32,264 nt of DNA from the NCBI RefSeq assembly GCF_900302455.1, contig NZ_ONZG01000023.1, forward strand, positions 1-32,264. The letters are read 5' to 3'. Position 1 is the stretch's first letter, and every line of letters starts with the position of its first letter. Made by a program: the position numbers and the translations under genes. The notes beneath the pieces were generated by a model, which saw only the letters and a list, made by a program, of their open reading frames with translations, did not search any database and was not told where the DNA came from. This document shows positions 1 through 6,880 of the stretch, in pieces. The stretch is from Falsiruegeria mediterranea M17 (GTDB lineage Bacteria > Pseudomonadota > Alphaproteobacteria > Rhodobacterales > Rhodobacteraceae).

Positions 1-63
1 GCCATCGCCCAAAACCTCCGGAAACTAGCAAAACTCAAGCCAATGGTGACAACCACCGGCTGA
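1..63 (+). pseudogene. 3' end of an IS transposase (C-terminal tail only in window)
   Basis: Frame 1 reads straight from the window edge to a TGA at 61-63 and gives a 20-residue tail starting AIAQNLRKLAKLK. An AQNLRKLAKL-type helix just before the stop is typical of the C-terminus of IS1182/IS5-like DDE transposases, common in Rhodobacterales. The rest of the gene lies outside the window, so whether the element is intact cannot be judged. The assignment rests on this short motif plus the terminal-repeat-like sequence that follows. Confidence 0.6.
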
Positions 64-156
64 CAACAAGCCTCAGCATCGGTCGTTCAATAAAATCAGC
101 GCAGTAGCTAAACGCGCAACGCCAAAAACCAACGACTTTTTCAACGAAATCAGCCC
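64..156 (+). mobile_element. right end of the IS element, with terminal inverted repeat-like sequence
   Basis: After the transposase stop there is about 70 nt without coding content, then GACTTTTTCAACGAAATCAG (134-153) and CCC. A GACTTTTTCAAC..AATCAGCCC end is what IS5/IS1182-type elements of alphaproteobacteria commonly carry as their terminal repeat. The left terminal repeat is outside the window, so the exact boundary near 156 is an estimate. Confidence 0.45.
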
Positions 157-256
157 AAATTTGCCGTTGAGATTGCTTTTTTTGACTAAGGTTGTTTCAA
201 GGTGAAGAATAACTGCATACTCCGGTTTGACACTCTTTGTAAAAACAGGATTCCTA

Positions 257-1945
257 ATGCACTTTCTGCCAAAAACTATAGGCTTGGTGATATGCGCTTT
301 GGGCGCAATGCCGATGGCTGCCACAGCCCAGAGCCAACCAAAACTCATCGTGCAAATCACTGTTGATCAGTTGCGCGGCGACATGCCGACCAGACATCTC
401 AAGCAGTTCGGAGAGGGTGGTTTCCGCTACCTTCTGGAAGAAGGCATCCACTACAACAACGCCCACCATACACATGCCAACACAGAAACGATTGTAGGGC
501 ATACGACGCTTGCAACCGGAGCCAACCCGGCAGCGCACGGCATGATCGGCAATCTTTGGTATGACCGCGAAGCTGGCCGTACCGTCTACAACATTGAAGA
601 CCCGGACTATTCTCTCCTGACGAGTGGTGCGGATGTTGACGATGCGACTGAAATCGACCCCACGCAGCGTGCGGCGACGAGTGATGGCCGTTCGCCACTT
701 ACAATTCTGACCTCGACCTTTGGTGACGAACTAGCCGTTAACACAGCCGGTCGCGCAAAAGTTTTCGGCGTCTCGATCAAGGATCGGGGTGCGGTTGCGA
801 TGGCCGGACACGCAGGCAAGGCCTTCTGGTTTTCAAAAGCCGCTGGACAGTTCGTGACAAGCAATTACTACTACGACCGTTATCCCGAATGGGTAGAGGC
901 TTGGAACGACAAAGGTTTGCCACAAAGCTTTAGCGGGCAGTCGTGGGAATTGCTGAACCCCATAGACACCTATCTCTTCGCCAACGAAAAAGGATACAAG
1001 CCCGATTTCGCCGGATTTGGGAGCACGTTTCCCCATCCTCTGGGCGAAGCAGAAAGCGGATACTACACGACGTTCCTGACGCTTAGCCCGTTTGGCGACA
1101 AGATGACGGCAGATTTTGCCAAGACTTTGATTGATGCTGAAGGTTTGGGTGATGACAATGTGACCGATTTTCTCGCCGTTAGCTTTTCCGTAACTGACTA
1201 CGTCGGCCATCTCTTTGGTCCCTCAAGTCTTGAGGCCGAAGACAACCTGCTACAGCTTGACCGGACGCTGGCTGATCTCTTTGCCTATATCGATGCCGAG
1301 GTTGGTCTTGAAAATACCCTGATTGTCTTGTCCTCCGACCACGGTGCTCCAGAAGCACCCGGCTATCTTGCCTCTATCGGGATGCCGGGTGGCTATGTCA
1401 CGCCAGACAACTGGGACACGGCACCCGCCGTTGCGCGGATCAAAGAGCGTTTCGGCATACCCGGTGCATTGTTTGAAGGCTATGACCACCCCTATCTGAC
1501 CTTGGCCGCAGAGGTTCGCAACAATCCTGACATCGACCGCGTCGCGCTTGAAACTATGATTTCGGATGAACTGGTGGCCTTTGAAGGTGTCGCCTATGCG
1601 ATCCCCAGTTCGCGCCTTCGCGAGGGATCACTGCCGGACAATGCTTTGATGCAGGCGGTCTTGAATAACTACCACCCCGGCCGGTCGGGGGATATCTACC
1701 TTGTTTTCCAACCGGAATGGTTCATCAACGATATGGACGGGTTGTCAGTGACGGTGACCCACGGCTCACCTTGGCGCTACGATACGTTTGTGCCGATCCT
1801 ATTTGCTGGACAGGGCATCGCGCCACAGAAAGTGTCGCGCCGCGTTCATACGATTGACGTGGCTTTGACCCTTTCGATTGTCGCAGGCACCCGCCCCCCT
1901 TCCGGTGCGACAGGCGAGGTGCTGCTTGAAGTGCTGGGGCAGTAG
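257..1945 (+). CDS. secreted PafA-like alkaline phosphatase family protein
   Basis: A 562-aa protein of the alkaline phosphatase superfamily (type I phosphodiesterase/NPP branch), likely a periplasmic phosphomonoesterase that releases phosphate from organic esters. The start at ATG 257 is preferred over an upstream frame opening because it gives a clean signal peptide (residues 1-25, MHFLPKTIGLVICALGAMP, AXA-type cleavage near ATA-Q) and has AGGA 7 nt upstream. Motifs in order: metal-binding Asp37 in ITVDQLRGD; the nucleophile Thr in TETIVGHTTLATG (76-88); Asn99 in GMIGNLWYD; K175 and R177 in KDRG, the pair seen in PafA phosphatases; SVTDYVGH and SSDHG metal ligands; and a final THGSPWRYD histidine. 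Length is close to PafA (about 550 aa). It stands alone, following an IS end and preceding a sensor kinase on the same strand with a 384-bp gap. Substrate preference (mono- or diester) is not proven. Confidence 0.85.
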   Translation: MHFLPKTIGLVICALGAMPMAATAQSQPKLIVQITVDQLRGDMPTRHLKQFGEGGFRYLLEEGIHYNNAHHTHANTETIVGHTTLATGANPAAHGMIGNLWYDREAGRTVYNIEDPDYSLLTSGADVDDATEIDPTQRAATSDGRSPLTILTSTFGDELAVNTAGRAKVFGVSIKDRGAVAMAGHAGKAFWFSKAAGQFVTSNYYYDRYPEWVEAWNDKGLPQSFSGQSWELLNPIDTYLFANEKGYKPDFAGFGSTFPHPLGEAESGYYTTFLTLSPFGDKMTADFAKTLIDAEGLGDDNVTDFLAVSFSVTDYVGHLFGPSSLEAEDNLLQLDRTLADLFAYIDAEVGLENTLIVLSSDHGAPEAPGYLASIGMPGGYVTPDNWDTAPAVARIKERFGIPGALFEGYDHPYLTLAAEVRNNPDIDRVALETMISDELVAFEGVAYAIPSSRLREGSLPDNALMQAVLNNYHPGRSGDIYLVFQPEWFINDMDGLSVTVTHGSPWRYDTFVPILFAGQGIAPQKVSRRVHTIDVALTLSIVAGTRPPSGATGEVLLEVLGQ

Positions 1946-2329
1946 AGGTTGTTAAAACCGGATTGCAGCGGTGACTGCGATTGCGATTTCTTGGGCGGCA
2001 GGTTTGTCCGCATTGCAGCCATCGGTGCAAACTGTGGCGAACGGCCGGAACGAGCCCATGATGACGAATGCCGCGCAGTGAATGAACTGGCGCAAACCGC
2101 GATATGCAGACGTGAGTCGCAAACGACAGTACACAAATCAAACACACGTGCTGAACCAGAATTTTTCGGTCCCACCTTCCGACCGTTGAAGTCCGATTTG
2201 GATAAAATCTTTCATATCCCAATCAAACGACTATCGTGCATATACGAAAGCATATGCGGGATAATCTTTATTTCCCCTAATGCACCTGTTCTGACGGTCT
2301 AACCTACGTTGCGTTGGAGGAACAGTGTA
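1946..2329. other. intergenic stretch without recognised gene
   Basis: This 384-bp gap lies between the phosphatase and the sensor kinase. An open frame can be read through 1949-2302 but its product (rich in Cys/Arg, no domain) and lack of a ribosome binding site argue against a gene. The segment 1975-2130 resembles the degenerate intergenic repeats found in Rhodobacterales genomes; this is an impression, not a demonstrated match. The kinase promoter must lie here or further upstream, but I cannot pick a convincing one. Confidence 0.4.
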
Positions 2330-4960
2330 GTGTCGAATGTGATGGAGTGCTTATCACGCGCTTTTCGAAATACTCAGAAAGTGCGCGTCCACATGTTTCT
2401 GGGCATGGTGGTTATATTGCTATTAGCCATCAGCGTGTTTTCGCAGAACAGTTACAAAGTGGCTCTTCAGCGCGAGCTGGACAAGGTGGAGCAATCGCAT
2501 GTTGTCATTGCTGAGAACCTTGCATCGACGCTGGATCGATACGCGATCGACGTCAAAGCCACTTTCGACTTTGTGGTGGCCAACTATGACCAACACTACG
2601 CTCAGGGCTCGATTGATGAACTGCTTGGGTCATACGATTTTCGGTCGGTGGCGGTTATTAGTCCCGACAATCACGTTATGAACGTGTTGTACGATCGAGA
2701 GTTTGAAGCGCCACGCGAGGCGGCCTTGGCCAGCCTTCGCGCAAATGCAGCAACCGACAAGTCCACGTTTTCGGGCGTCCAGCGATCGCCGTCTGGACCA
2801 GTTATCTACATCACGCGCTTATTTGCTTCCGGAACGCTTCTGGTAGGGGTGATCGACACGAGTTTCCTGATTTCACAGCAGCTTGACATCGCCTTTGGCG
2901 ATCGTGGTCACGCCATGATTGTAGATCACGAGGGCCGTGTCTTGGCGCATCCGAAAAAGGAGTGGGTTGAAACGTCCAAAGACGTGGCCGGGCTTGAAGT
3001 GGTGCAACGCATGACATCTGGTCAAACCGGAGTAATGCAGTTCTACGCACCTCCGTTGAAGGCTGACGTGATTGCCGGCTACACTTCTGTTCCGTCCACA
3101 GGTTGGGGGGCAATGGTTCCACAGCCTATTTCTGAGCTTGAAGAAGCAGCGAGCGCTGAAGCGAACAAACTCCTTGGCACACTTTTAGTGCTTTTTTTGA
3201 TTGCCGCGTTGGCGAGTTGGGTCTTGTCGGGTCTGATTGCGCGCCCCATTCACAAGTTATCGGAGGTGGTCAAGAAAGTCCGATGTGGAGACCTTACGGC
3301 GCGCGTCCCCGACTTTAATTTCCTGACGCCGACTGAACTCGTTTCTCTAAGGTTCGTTTTCAACGGCTTGTTGGACAACTGGGCAGAAAACAGAGCGCTG
3401 CTGGAGCGTTCACTGGAAGCAGCCAAAGAAGCCAATATGCACAAGTCCAATGCTATCTCGGTGCTCAGTCACGAGATGCGGACGCCGTTGAATGGAGTCG
3501 TTGGTGCTGTGGGCCTTCTCGAACGGACTGAGTTGACCAACTCGCAAAAAAAATATCTTGGCTTCGTGAGCACGTCAACTCACACTCTGCTCAAGCACGT
3601 TAACGACGTTCTGGAAGTGAGCAGGCTGGAAAGCTGCAACGTCAAGCTTCAAAAGGACTGTGTTAATCTGTCGGATATGATGAAAGCAATTGTAGAGGAA
3701 AACTCTGCACAGGCAGAGCGCGCTGGCAGTCAGATCACTCTCATGTTCGAACCAGGTATGCCGCTTGACGTTGAGACTGATCCGCGGTTGCTCAGGACAA
3801 TTGCTGCAAACCTCGTTGGCAACGCTGTAAAATTTGCAGCAGGCGCAAAAATCGACATCCTGTTGGAGTTTGATCCTGAAGGTATACTCGAGTTTGTGGT
3901 GAAAGATAACGGCCCGGGGATACGGTCATGTGATATTGAAAGTGTCTTTGAGCCATTCACAGTGCTCGACGCATCATACGGGCGTCATTCTGAAGGTACA
4001 GGTTTGGGATTGAGCATCGTGGCAACGTCTGTCAACGCGTTGGACGGTCAGATAGATCTAAAGAGTGAGGAAGGGGCTGGAAGCGAGTTCTGTGTTCGTA
4101 TTCCAGTTGGGCTCGCGCCAGGTTCTGCCCGGTTCGACAATCGGGACTGTAACAAAGCGCGATCACTTAATGGTAATCGCGTTTCGACCGGCACGGCCGA
4201 ACACAAGAAAGTTCTCGTTGTCGATGACAACGAAATAAATCGCCTGTTACTTACAGATATGCTCGAAGCGCTAGGACACTCAGTGTCTGAGGCCGAGGAC
4301 GGGCGGGATGCGATTGACGTGGCCATGAATGAGCACTTTGACTTGATACTGATGGACATCAGCATGCCGCACATCGACGGTACCGAGGCCGCCAGATTGC
4401 TGCGTGACCGTCAAGGTCCTAACCAGCACACAAAAATCATTGCACAAACCGCACATGCCAGTCCGAAAGACCGGGACGAGATCTTTGCCGCCGGAATGCA
4501 GGGAATATTAACCAAGCCCATCTCGACCGAAGCGCTCCGGTTGGCGCTGACTGGTAAGATGACCAAGGAGTGCGCGGTCGGTTTCGACAACAAATCTTCG
4601 CGATCGGTGCTCGAATTGGAGCCCCTGAATGTGCTGGTTTCGGCAACTGGCCTTGAGCTCACTGGCAAAAGCCTGGATGAACTGTTTGACGAGGCCTCCT
4701 GCATCATCCAACTGTTTAAGACATGTGACCCTTCGTATTTTGAGGAAGAATGCGTGAGATCCCGTGTCCGCAACACCACTGGCGTTTGTGCCACTCTGGG
4801 AGCAAAGAACCTGCACACTAGTTTCTATAAAATCGAAGACTCTCTGAAGCGCGGCTCAATGGTTTCATCACGTAAACGGCTGCTTGATGCGGCAGAGCGA
4901 GCGCTTGAGGAAACACGCAATGCTTCGTCCAATTTGATTTACCAGTTAAAGCAGGCGTAA
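2330..4960 (+). CDS. membrane-bound hybrid sensor histidine kinase (PDC sensor-HAMP-HisKA-HATPase-REC)
   Basis: An 876-aa hybrid kinase. I chose GTG 2330 because TGGAGGAA (2315-2322) sits 7 nt upstream; an in-frame TTG at 2309 has no such site and would include the Shine-Dalgarno. A first membrane helix (HMFLGMVVILLLAISVFS, about 21-38) is followed by a periplasmic region of about 240 aa with PDC/Cache features, a second helix (LLGTLLVLFLIAALASWVL, about 281-299), HAMP, then HisKA with His381 in LSHEMRTPLNG. The ATPase has N box NLVGNAVKF, DNGPGI and GTGLGLSIV. The receiver domain (VLVVDDNEINRLL) has Asp676 in LILMDISMP and the KPIS lysine. The C-terminal 100 residues look like an HPt domain by the LGAKNL...IED pattern, but no histidine stands at the phosphorylation position. 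No response regulator is adjacent. The signal sensed is unknown. Confidence 0.9.
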   Translation: MSNVMECLSRAFRNTQKVRVHMFLGMVVILLLAISVFSQNSYKVALQRELDKVEQSHVVIAENLASTLDRYAIDVKATFDFVVANYDQHYAQGSIDELLGSYDFRSVAVISPDNHVMNVLYDREFEAPREAALASLRANAATDKSTFSGVQRSPSGPVIYITRLFASGTLLVGVIDTSFLISQQLDIAFGDRGHAMIVDHEGRVLAHPKKEWVETSKDVAGLEVVQRMTSGQTGVMQFYAPPLKADVIAGYTSVPSTGWGAMVPQPISELEEAASAEANKLLGTLLVLFLIAALASWVLSGLIARPIHKLSEVVKKVRCGDLTARVPDFNFLTPTELVSLRFVFNGLLDNWAENRALLERSLEAAKEANMHKSNAISVLSHEMRTPLNGVVGAVGLLERTELTNSQKKYLGFVSTSTHTLLKHVNDVLEVSRLESCNVKLQKDCVNLSDMMKAIVEENSAQAERAGSQITLMFEPGMPLDVETDPRLLRTIAANLVGNAVKFAAGAKIDILLEFDPEGILEFVVKDNGPGIRSCDIESVFEPFTVLDASYGRHSEGTGLGLSIVATSVNALDGQIDLKSEEGAGSEFCVRIPVGLAPGSARFDNRDCNKARSLNGNRVSTGTAEHKKVLVVDDNEINRLLLTDMLEALGHSVSEAEDGRDAIDVAMNEHFDLILMDISMPHIDGTEAARLLRDRQGPNQHTKIIAQTAHASPKDRDEIFAAGMQGILTKPISTEALRLALTGKMTKECAVGFDNKSSRSVLELEPLNVLVSATGLELTGKSLDELFDEASCIIQLFKTCDPSYFEEECVRSRVRNTTGVCATLGAKNLHTSFYKIEDSLKRGSMVSSRKRLLDAAERALEETRNASSNLIYQLKQA

Positions 4961-5340
4961 CAAAAGGCCGATGGCGTGCTACACGCTGTTTCTCTTGAGG
5001 TGTACAGCCAGTGGGCTGAGGTCTCCGAGAGCATTTTTCTAGCGTCGCGCACCACATAATCCGGTCATTCATGAATGCGCAGCGAAAGAGCGTTTTGTCC
5101 GCATACCTGACTTTAGACTGACTCTCGCTCAACGGCAGCGATGCCGAGAAATCGCTTGAGAAGTCTGTGTCTTGGTTTCTTGTTTGCACTCTCATGAGAA
5201 GGCGGTCGCCTCGAATTTTTCGCCAATGCGCTTCCGTTGAGAATACTAGCCACATGCGTGGCTCAGCGCTCTTGTTTCAAATATCCGTGTTTGAAATTCG
5301 CGTATGTCTTCTAGATTTCGGCTAAGTGCTTGAAATGAAA
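4961..5340. other. intergenic stretch between kinase and att site, no gene seen
   Basis: This 380-bp region holds a short hairpin just after the kinase stop (listed separately) and nothing else I can identify. A minus-strand reading frame spans it but runs into the kinase 3' end and has no domain or ribosome binding site. It is the last host sequence before the tRNA fragment. Confidence 0.4.
4974..4996 (+). terminator. weak hairpin downstream of the kinase gene
   Basis: GCGTG (4974-4978), CTA, CACGC (4982-4986), then TGTTTCTCTT. The stem is only 5 bp and the T tract is interrupted, so this is a possible but weak intrinsic terminator placed 13 nt after the kinase stop. Confidence 0.35.
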
Positions 5341-5388
5341 TGGAGGCGAGTACCGGAATCGAACCGGTGTACACGGATTTGCAATCCG
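5341..5388 (-). tRNA. truncated tRNA-Cys(GCA), 3' 48 nt only; att site of an integrated element
   Basis: The minus strand reads CGGATTGCAAATCCG, then a variable region, the T arm GCCGGTTCGATTCCGG-like stem (here ACCGGTTCGATTCCGGT), the acceptor 3' strand ACTCGCC and TCCA. Anticodon GCA lies at 5380-5382, so it was a tRNA-Cys. The D arm, acceptor 5' strand and 5' anticodon-stem nucleotides that should follow on the right (plus-strand CTGC...GGCGAGT-type sequence) are absent, replaced by AT-rich unrelated sequence from 5389. This pattern is what remains when an integrative element recombines at the anticodon loop or 3' half of a tRNA gene: the displaced 3' copy marks the far att site. By orientation the element extends to the right. 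It cannot make a functional tRNA. Confidence 0.85.
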
Positions 5389-5477
5389 GAAAATTTTGCT
5401 GATTTCAAAGGGAAAAATTGTAAACGGACTTGTTTCGTTCAGGGTCACTTTTCAAGAGGTTACAAGCCCCAAGTAAA

Positions 5478-5524
5478 CGGTTTTTCACCGGCTTTTCCTC
5501 TGGTGAAAAGGCAAAGAAAAACCG
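5478..5524 (+). repeat. nested alternative inverted repeats upstream of the replication-like gene
   Basis: CGGTTTTTC (5478-5486) pairs with GAAAAACCG (5516-5524), and TTTTCACC (5482-5489) pairs with GGTGAAAA (5502-5509). The two stems share bases, so they are mutually exclusive. They lie about 100 nt upstream of the first gene inside the element. They could be an operator or a leader structure; nothing further supports either. Confidence 0.35.
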
Positions 5525-5624
5525 CTGAGGGGGCGGCCACCCACCTCAACGGCATAGAAGAATATTTCTGTCTCCAATCATATGGCATTTCCGGTCTGAC
5601 CTCAACCCAATTGGCGGTGAGATC

Positions 5625-6488
5625 ATGAGCTGGCGTATCGCAAATGAATGCGCTGAGCGCCGCTTTGGCAGCGCCGCGCGCAAGCAGATCATCATGTTTC
5701 TGGCCGACAAGGCGAGCGATGACGGTTCGGGCATCTGGTGCTCCAAGGGGACGATCCAGCGCCACACAGAGCTTAGCGAGAGCACGGTGAAGCGCACCAT
5801 CATCGACTTCCTGCGCGAAGGCATTCTGATCGAGACAGGGCGGCGGCAGTGCAAGAACGGCTATACGGTTATTTACCGCATCGTTCTGGAGCGCGTGGCC
5901 GCGCTGGAACCCACGGCCGAGCCCGACATCGACACGGGGGTCACTGTGAACCCCGTCCAGCCTGAACCCGGTACGGGGTCCACGGTGAACGGGGTACGGG
6001 GTTCACGGTGGACCCCAAACCATCCTAAAACCATCCATAAACCACCTACGCGCAGGCGCGAGGCGGCGGAGGAGGTTGAAGATCTTGAAGCTGAGAAGAT
6101 CTTGGCGGCCTATCCCGAGGACAGGATCCGAGACCGGCGAACCAGTCTGCGCCTGATCTCAGGGGCCGTGAAGGCCGGGGTGGAGCCCGATGACCTGCTT
6201 CAGGCGGTGAAAGCCTATGCGAAGGAAAGCGAAGGCTACACACGCAGCAAGGTCTGTTTTTCGGACAACTGGTTCAAGATGCGCCGATGGGAGAAGGGAC
6301 TGGCCCAGATCCAAGCCGACCGCGAGAAGGCGCGAGAGGCCGAAGCCAAAGGCCGCGCCAGCCTCGCCGAATGGATCCACGAGTGCCATCCTCTGTGCCG
6401 CCACATCACCAACCGGCAGATCGAGGATCTGATCGCGACAAAGCTGGTGACGCCTGAGCAAGTTCGAGCTGCAGGGCTGCAGCCGTGA
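5625..6488 (+). CDS. winged-helix replication-initiator-like protein
   Basis: A 287-aa protein with GGTGAG upstream of ATG 5625. Residues 1-85 form a helix-turn-helix/winged-helix domain (KGTIQRHTELSESTVKRTI, then the wing ILIETGRRQCKNGYTVIYR), of the type found in phage and integrative-element replication proteins. Residues 100-145 are a low-complexity linker rich in Thr, Val, Pro and Gly, encoded by DNA repeats (see the repeat entry). Residues 150-287 carry a C-terminal helical part with the pattern SLRLISGAVKAGVEPDDLL and KVCFSDNWFKMRRW, which I associate with alphaproteobacterial prophage-type replication proteins. It is the first gene after the att site and is alone on its transcript, with the hipBA operators 47 nt behind it. 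Initiator function is inferred from architecture; a plain transcription regulator is the alternative. Confidence 0.6.
   Translation: MSWRIANECAERRFGSAARKQIIMFLADKASDDGSGIWCSKGTIQRHTELSESTVKRTIIDFLREGILIETGRRQCKNGYTVIYRIVLERVAALEPTAEPDIDTGVTVNPVQPEPGTGSTVNGVRGSRWTPNHPKTIHKPPTRRREAAEEVEDLEAEKILAAYPEDRIRDRRTSLRLISGAVKAGVEPDDLLQAVKAYAKESEGYTRSKVCFSDNWFKMRRWEKGLAQIQADREKAREAEAKGRASLAEWIHECHPLCRHITNRQIEDLIATKLVTPEQVRAAGLQP
5937..6046 (+). repeat. iteron-like repeats and A-rich tract inside the replication-like gene
   Basis: Within the linker region of the gene the DNA holds GGGGTCACTGTGAACCCC (5937-5954), then a 23-bp direct repeat (units starting GTACGGGGT at 5971 and 5994), which together form a long inverted repeat: GGGGTCCACGGTGAAC (5975-5990) against GTTCACGGTGGACCCC (6001-6016), one mismatch, 10-nt loop. 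Immediately after come three A-rich units AAACCATCC, AAACCATCC and AAACCACC (6017-6046). Repeats followed by an A-rich tract inside an initiator gene match the layout of phage lambda O and its origin. Confidence 0.5.
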
Positions 6489-6534
6489 GGACATTTGCGA
6501 AGTCTGTGAGACAGCTCGCAACGCTGTTGAGGTC

Positions 6535-6552
6535 TATGATGCTCAGATCATA
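6535..6552. promoter_or_regulatory. hipBA-1 operator O1
   Basis: Perfect palindrome TATGAT-GCTCAG-ATCATA, the first of three equally spaced sites (27 bp apart) ahead of the antitoxin gene. HipB-type antitoxins bind such palindromes to repress their own operon. Confidence 0.7.
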
Positions 6553-6561
6553 CTGCGCGCT

Positions 6562-6579
6562 TATGATTTTGAGATCATA
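6562..6579. promoter_or_regulatory. hipBA-1 operator O2
   Basis: Perfect palindrome TATGAT-TTTGAG-ATCATA, 27 bp after O1 and ending directly before the -35 element at 6580. Confidence 0.7.
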
Positions 6580-6610
6580 TTGACAATTTATGATCCATGG
6601 GTCATATGCA
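6580..6610 (+). promoter_or_regulatory. promoter of hipBA-1
   Basis: Consensus -35 TTGACA (6580-6585) with a -10-like CATATG (6603-6608, 17-bp spacer) or TATGCA (6605-6610). The spacer and -10 are covered by operator O3, so bound antitoxin would block RNA polymerase. Start codon follows at 6628. Confidence 0.6.
6589..6606. promoter_or_regulatory. hipBA-1 operator O3
   Basis: TATGAT-CCATGG-GTCATA, the same palindrome with one mismatch in the right arm, exactly 27 bp after O2 and lying across the spacer and -10 of the promoter. Confidence 0.65.
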
Positions 6611-6627
6611 GTGGCAGGAGAACCGCC

Positions 6628-6879
6628 ATGAAGAACCTCGTTCGTACATCAAAAAACTTGGGCCACGCAATTCGCGAAGCTCGGAAGGCAAAGAAACTGA
6701 CCCAGAAGGAACTCGCCTCGATGAGCGGTGTCTGGCAGGAGACGATCTCCAAAATCGAGAACGGCAGTGGGGGCACCAAGCTGGAAACGGTATTTGATTT
6801 GATCGCGGCCTTGGAGCTCGAAATTACGGTGGCCGAGCGCAGCAAAGGCACATCAGACGGGCTAGAGGACATTTTCTGA
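6628..6879 (+). CDS. hipB: HipB-like antitoxin (XRE-family HTH)
   Basis: An 83-aa Cro/CI-type helix-turn-helix protein (LGHAIREARKAKKLTQKELASMSGV..ETISKIENGSGGTKLETVFDLIAALELEI). I start at ATG 6628 because CAGGAGA lies 6-7 nt upstream; an earlier in-frame start would overlap the promoter and operator. It lies 1 nt before hipA in the same operon. HipB antitoxins neutralise the HipA kinase and, as a dimer, repress the operon; three palindromes ahead of the gene fit that role. Confidence 0.85.
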   Translation: MKNLVRTSKNLGHAIREARKAKKLTQKELASMSGVWQETISKIENGSGGTKLETVFDLIAALELEITVAERSKGTSDGLEDIF

Positions 6880-6880
6880 C

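Noticed and set aside
1949-2302. 117-codon frame between phosphatase and kinase
   Set aside because: Cys/Arg-rich without domain and no ribosome binding site; resembles degenerate intergenic repeat sequence more than a gene.
4818-5255. 145-codon frame on the minus strand behind the sensor kinase
   Set aside because: It overlaps the kinase 3' end, has no ribosome binding site and no domain; its composition looks like translated intergenic DNA.
5341-5628. Plus-strand reading frame across the tRNA fragment
   Set aside because: It translates tRNA and non-coding sequence; the tRNA arms explain the sequence better.
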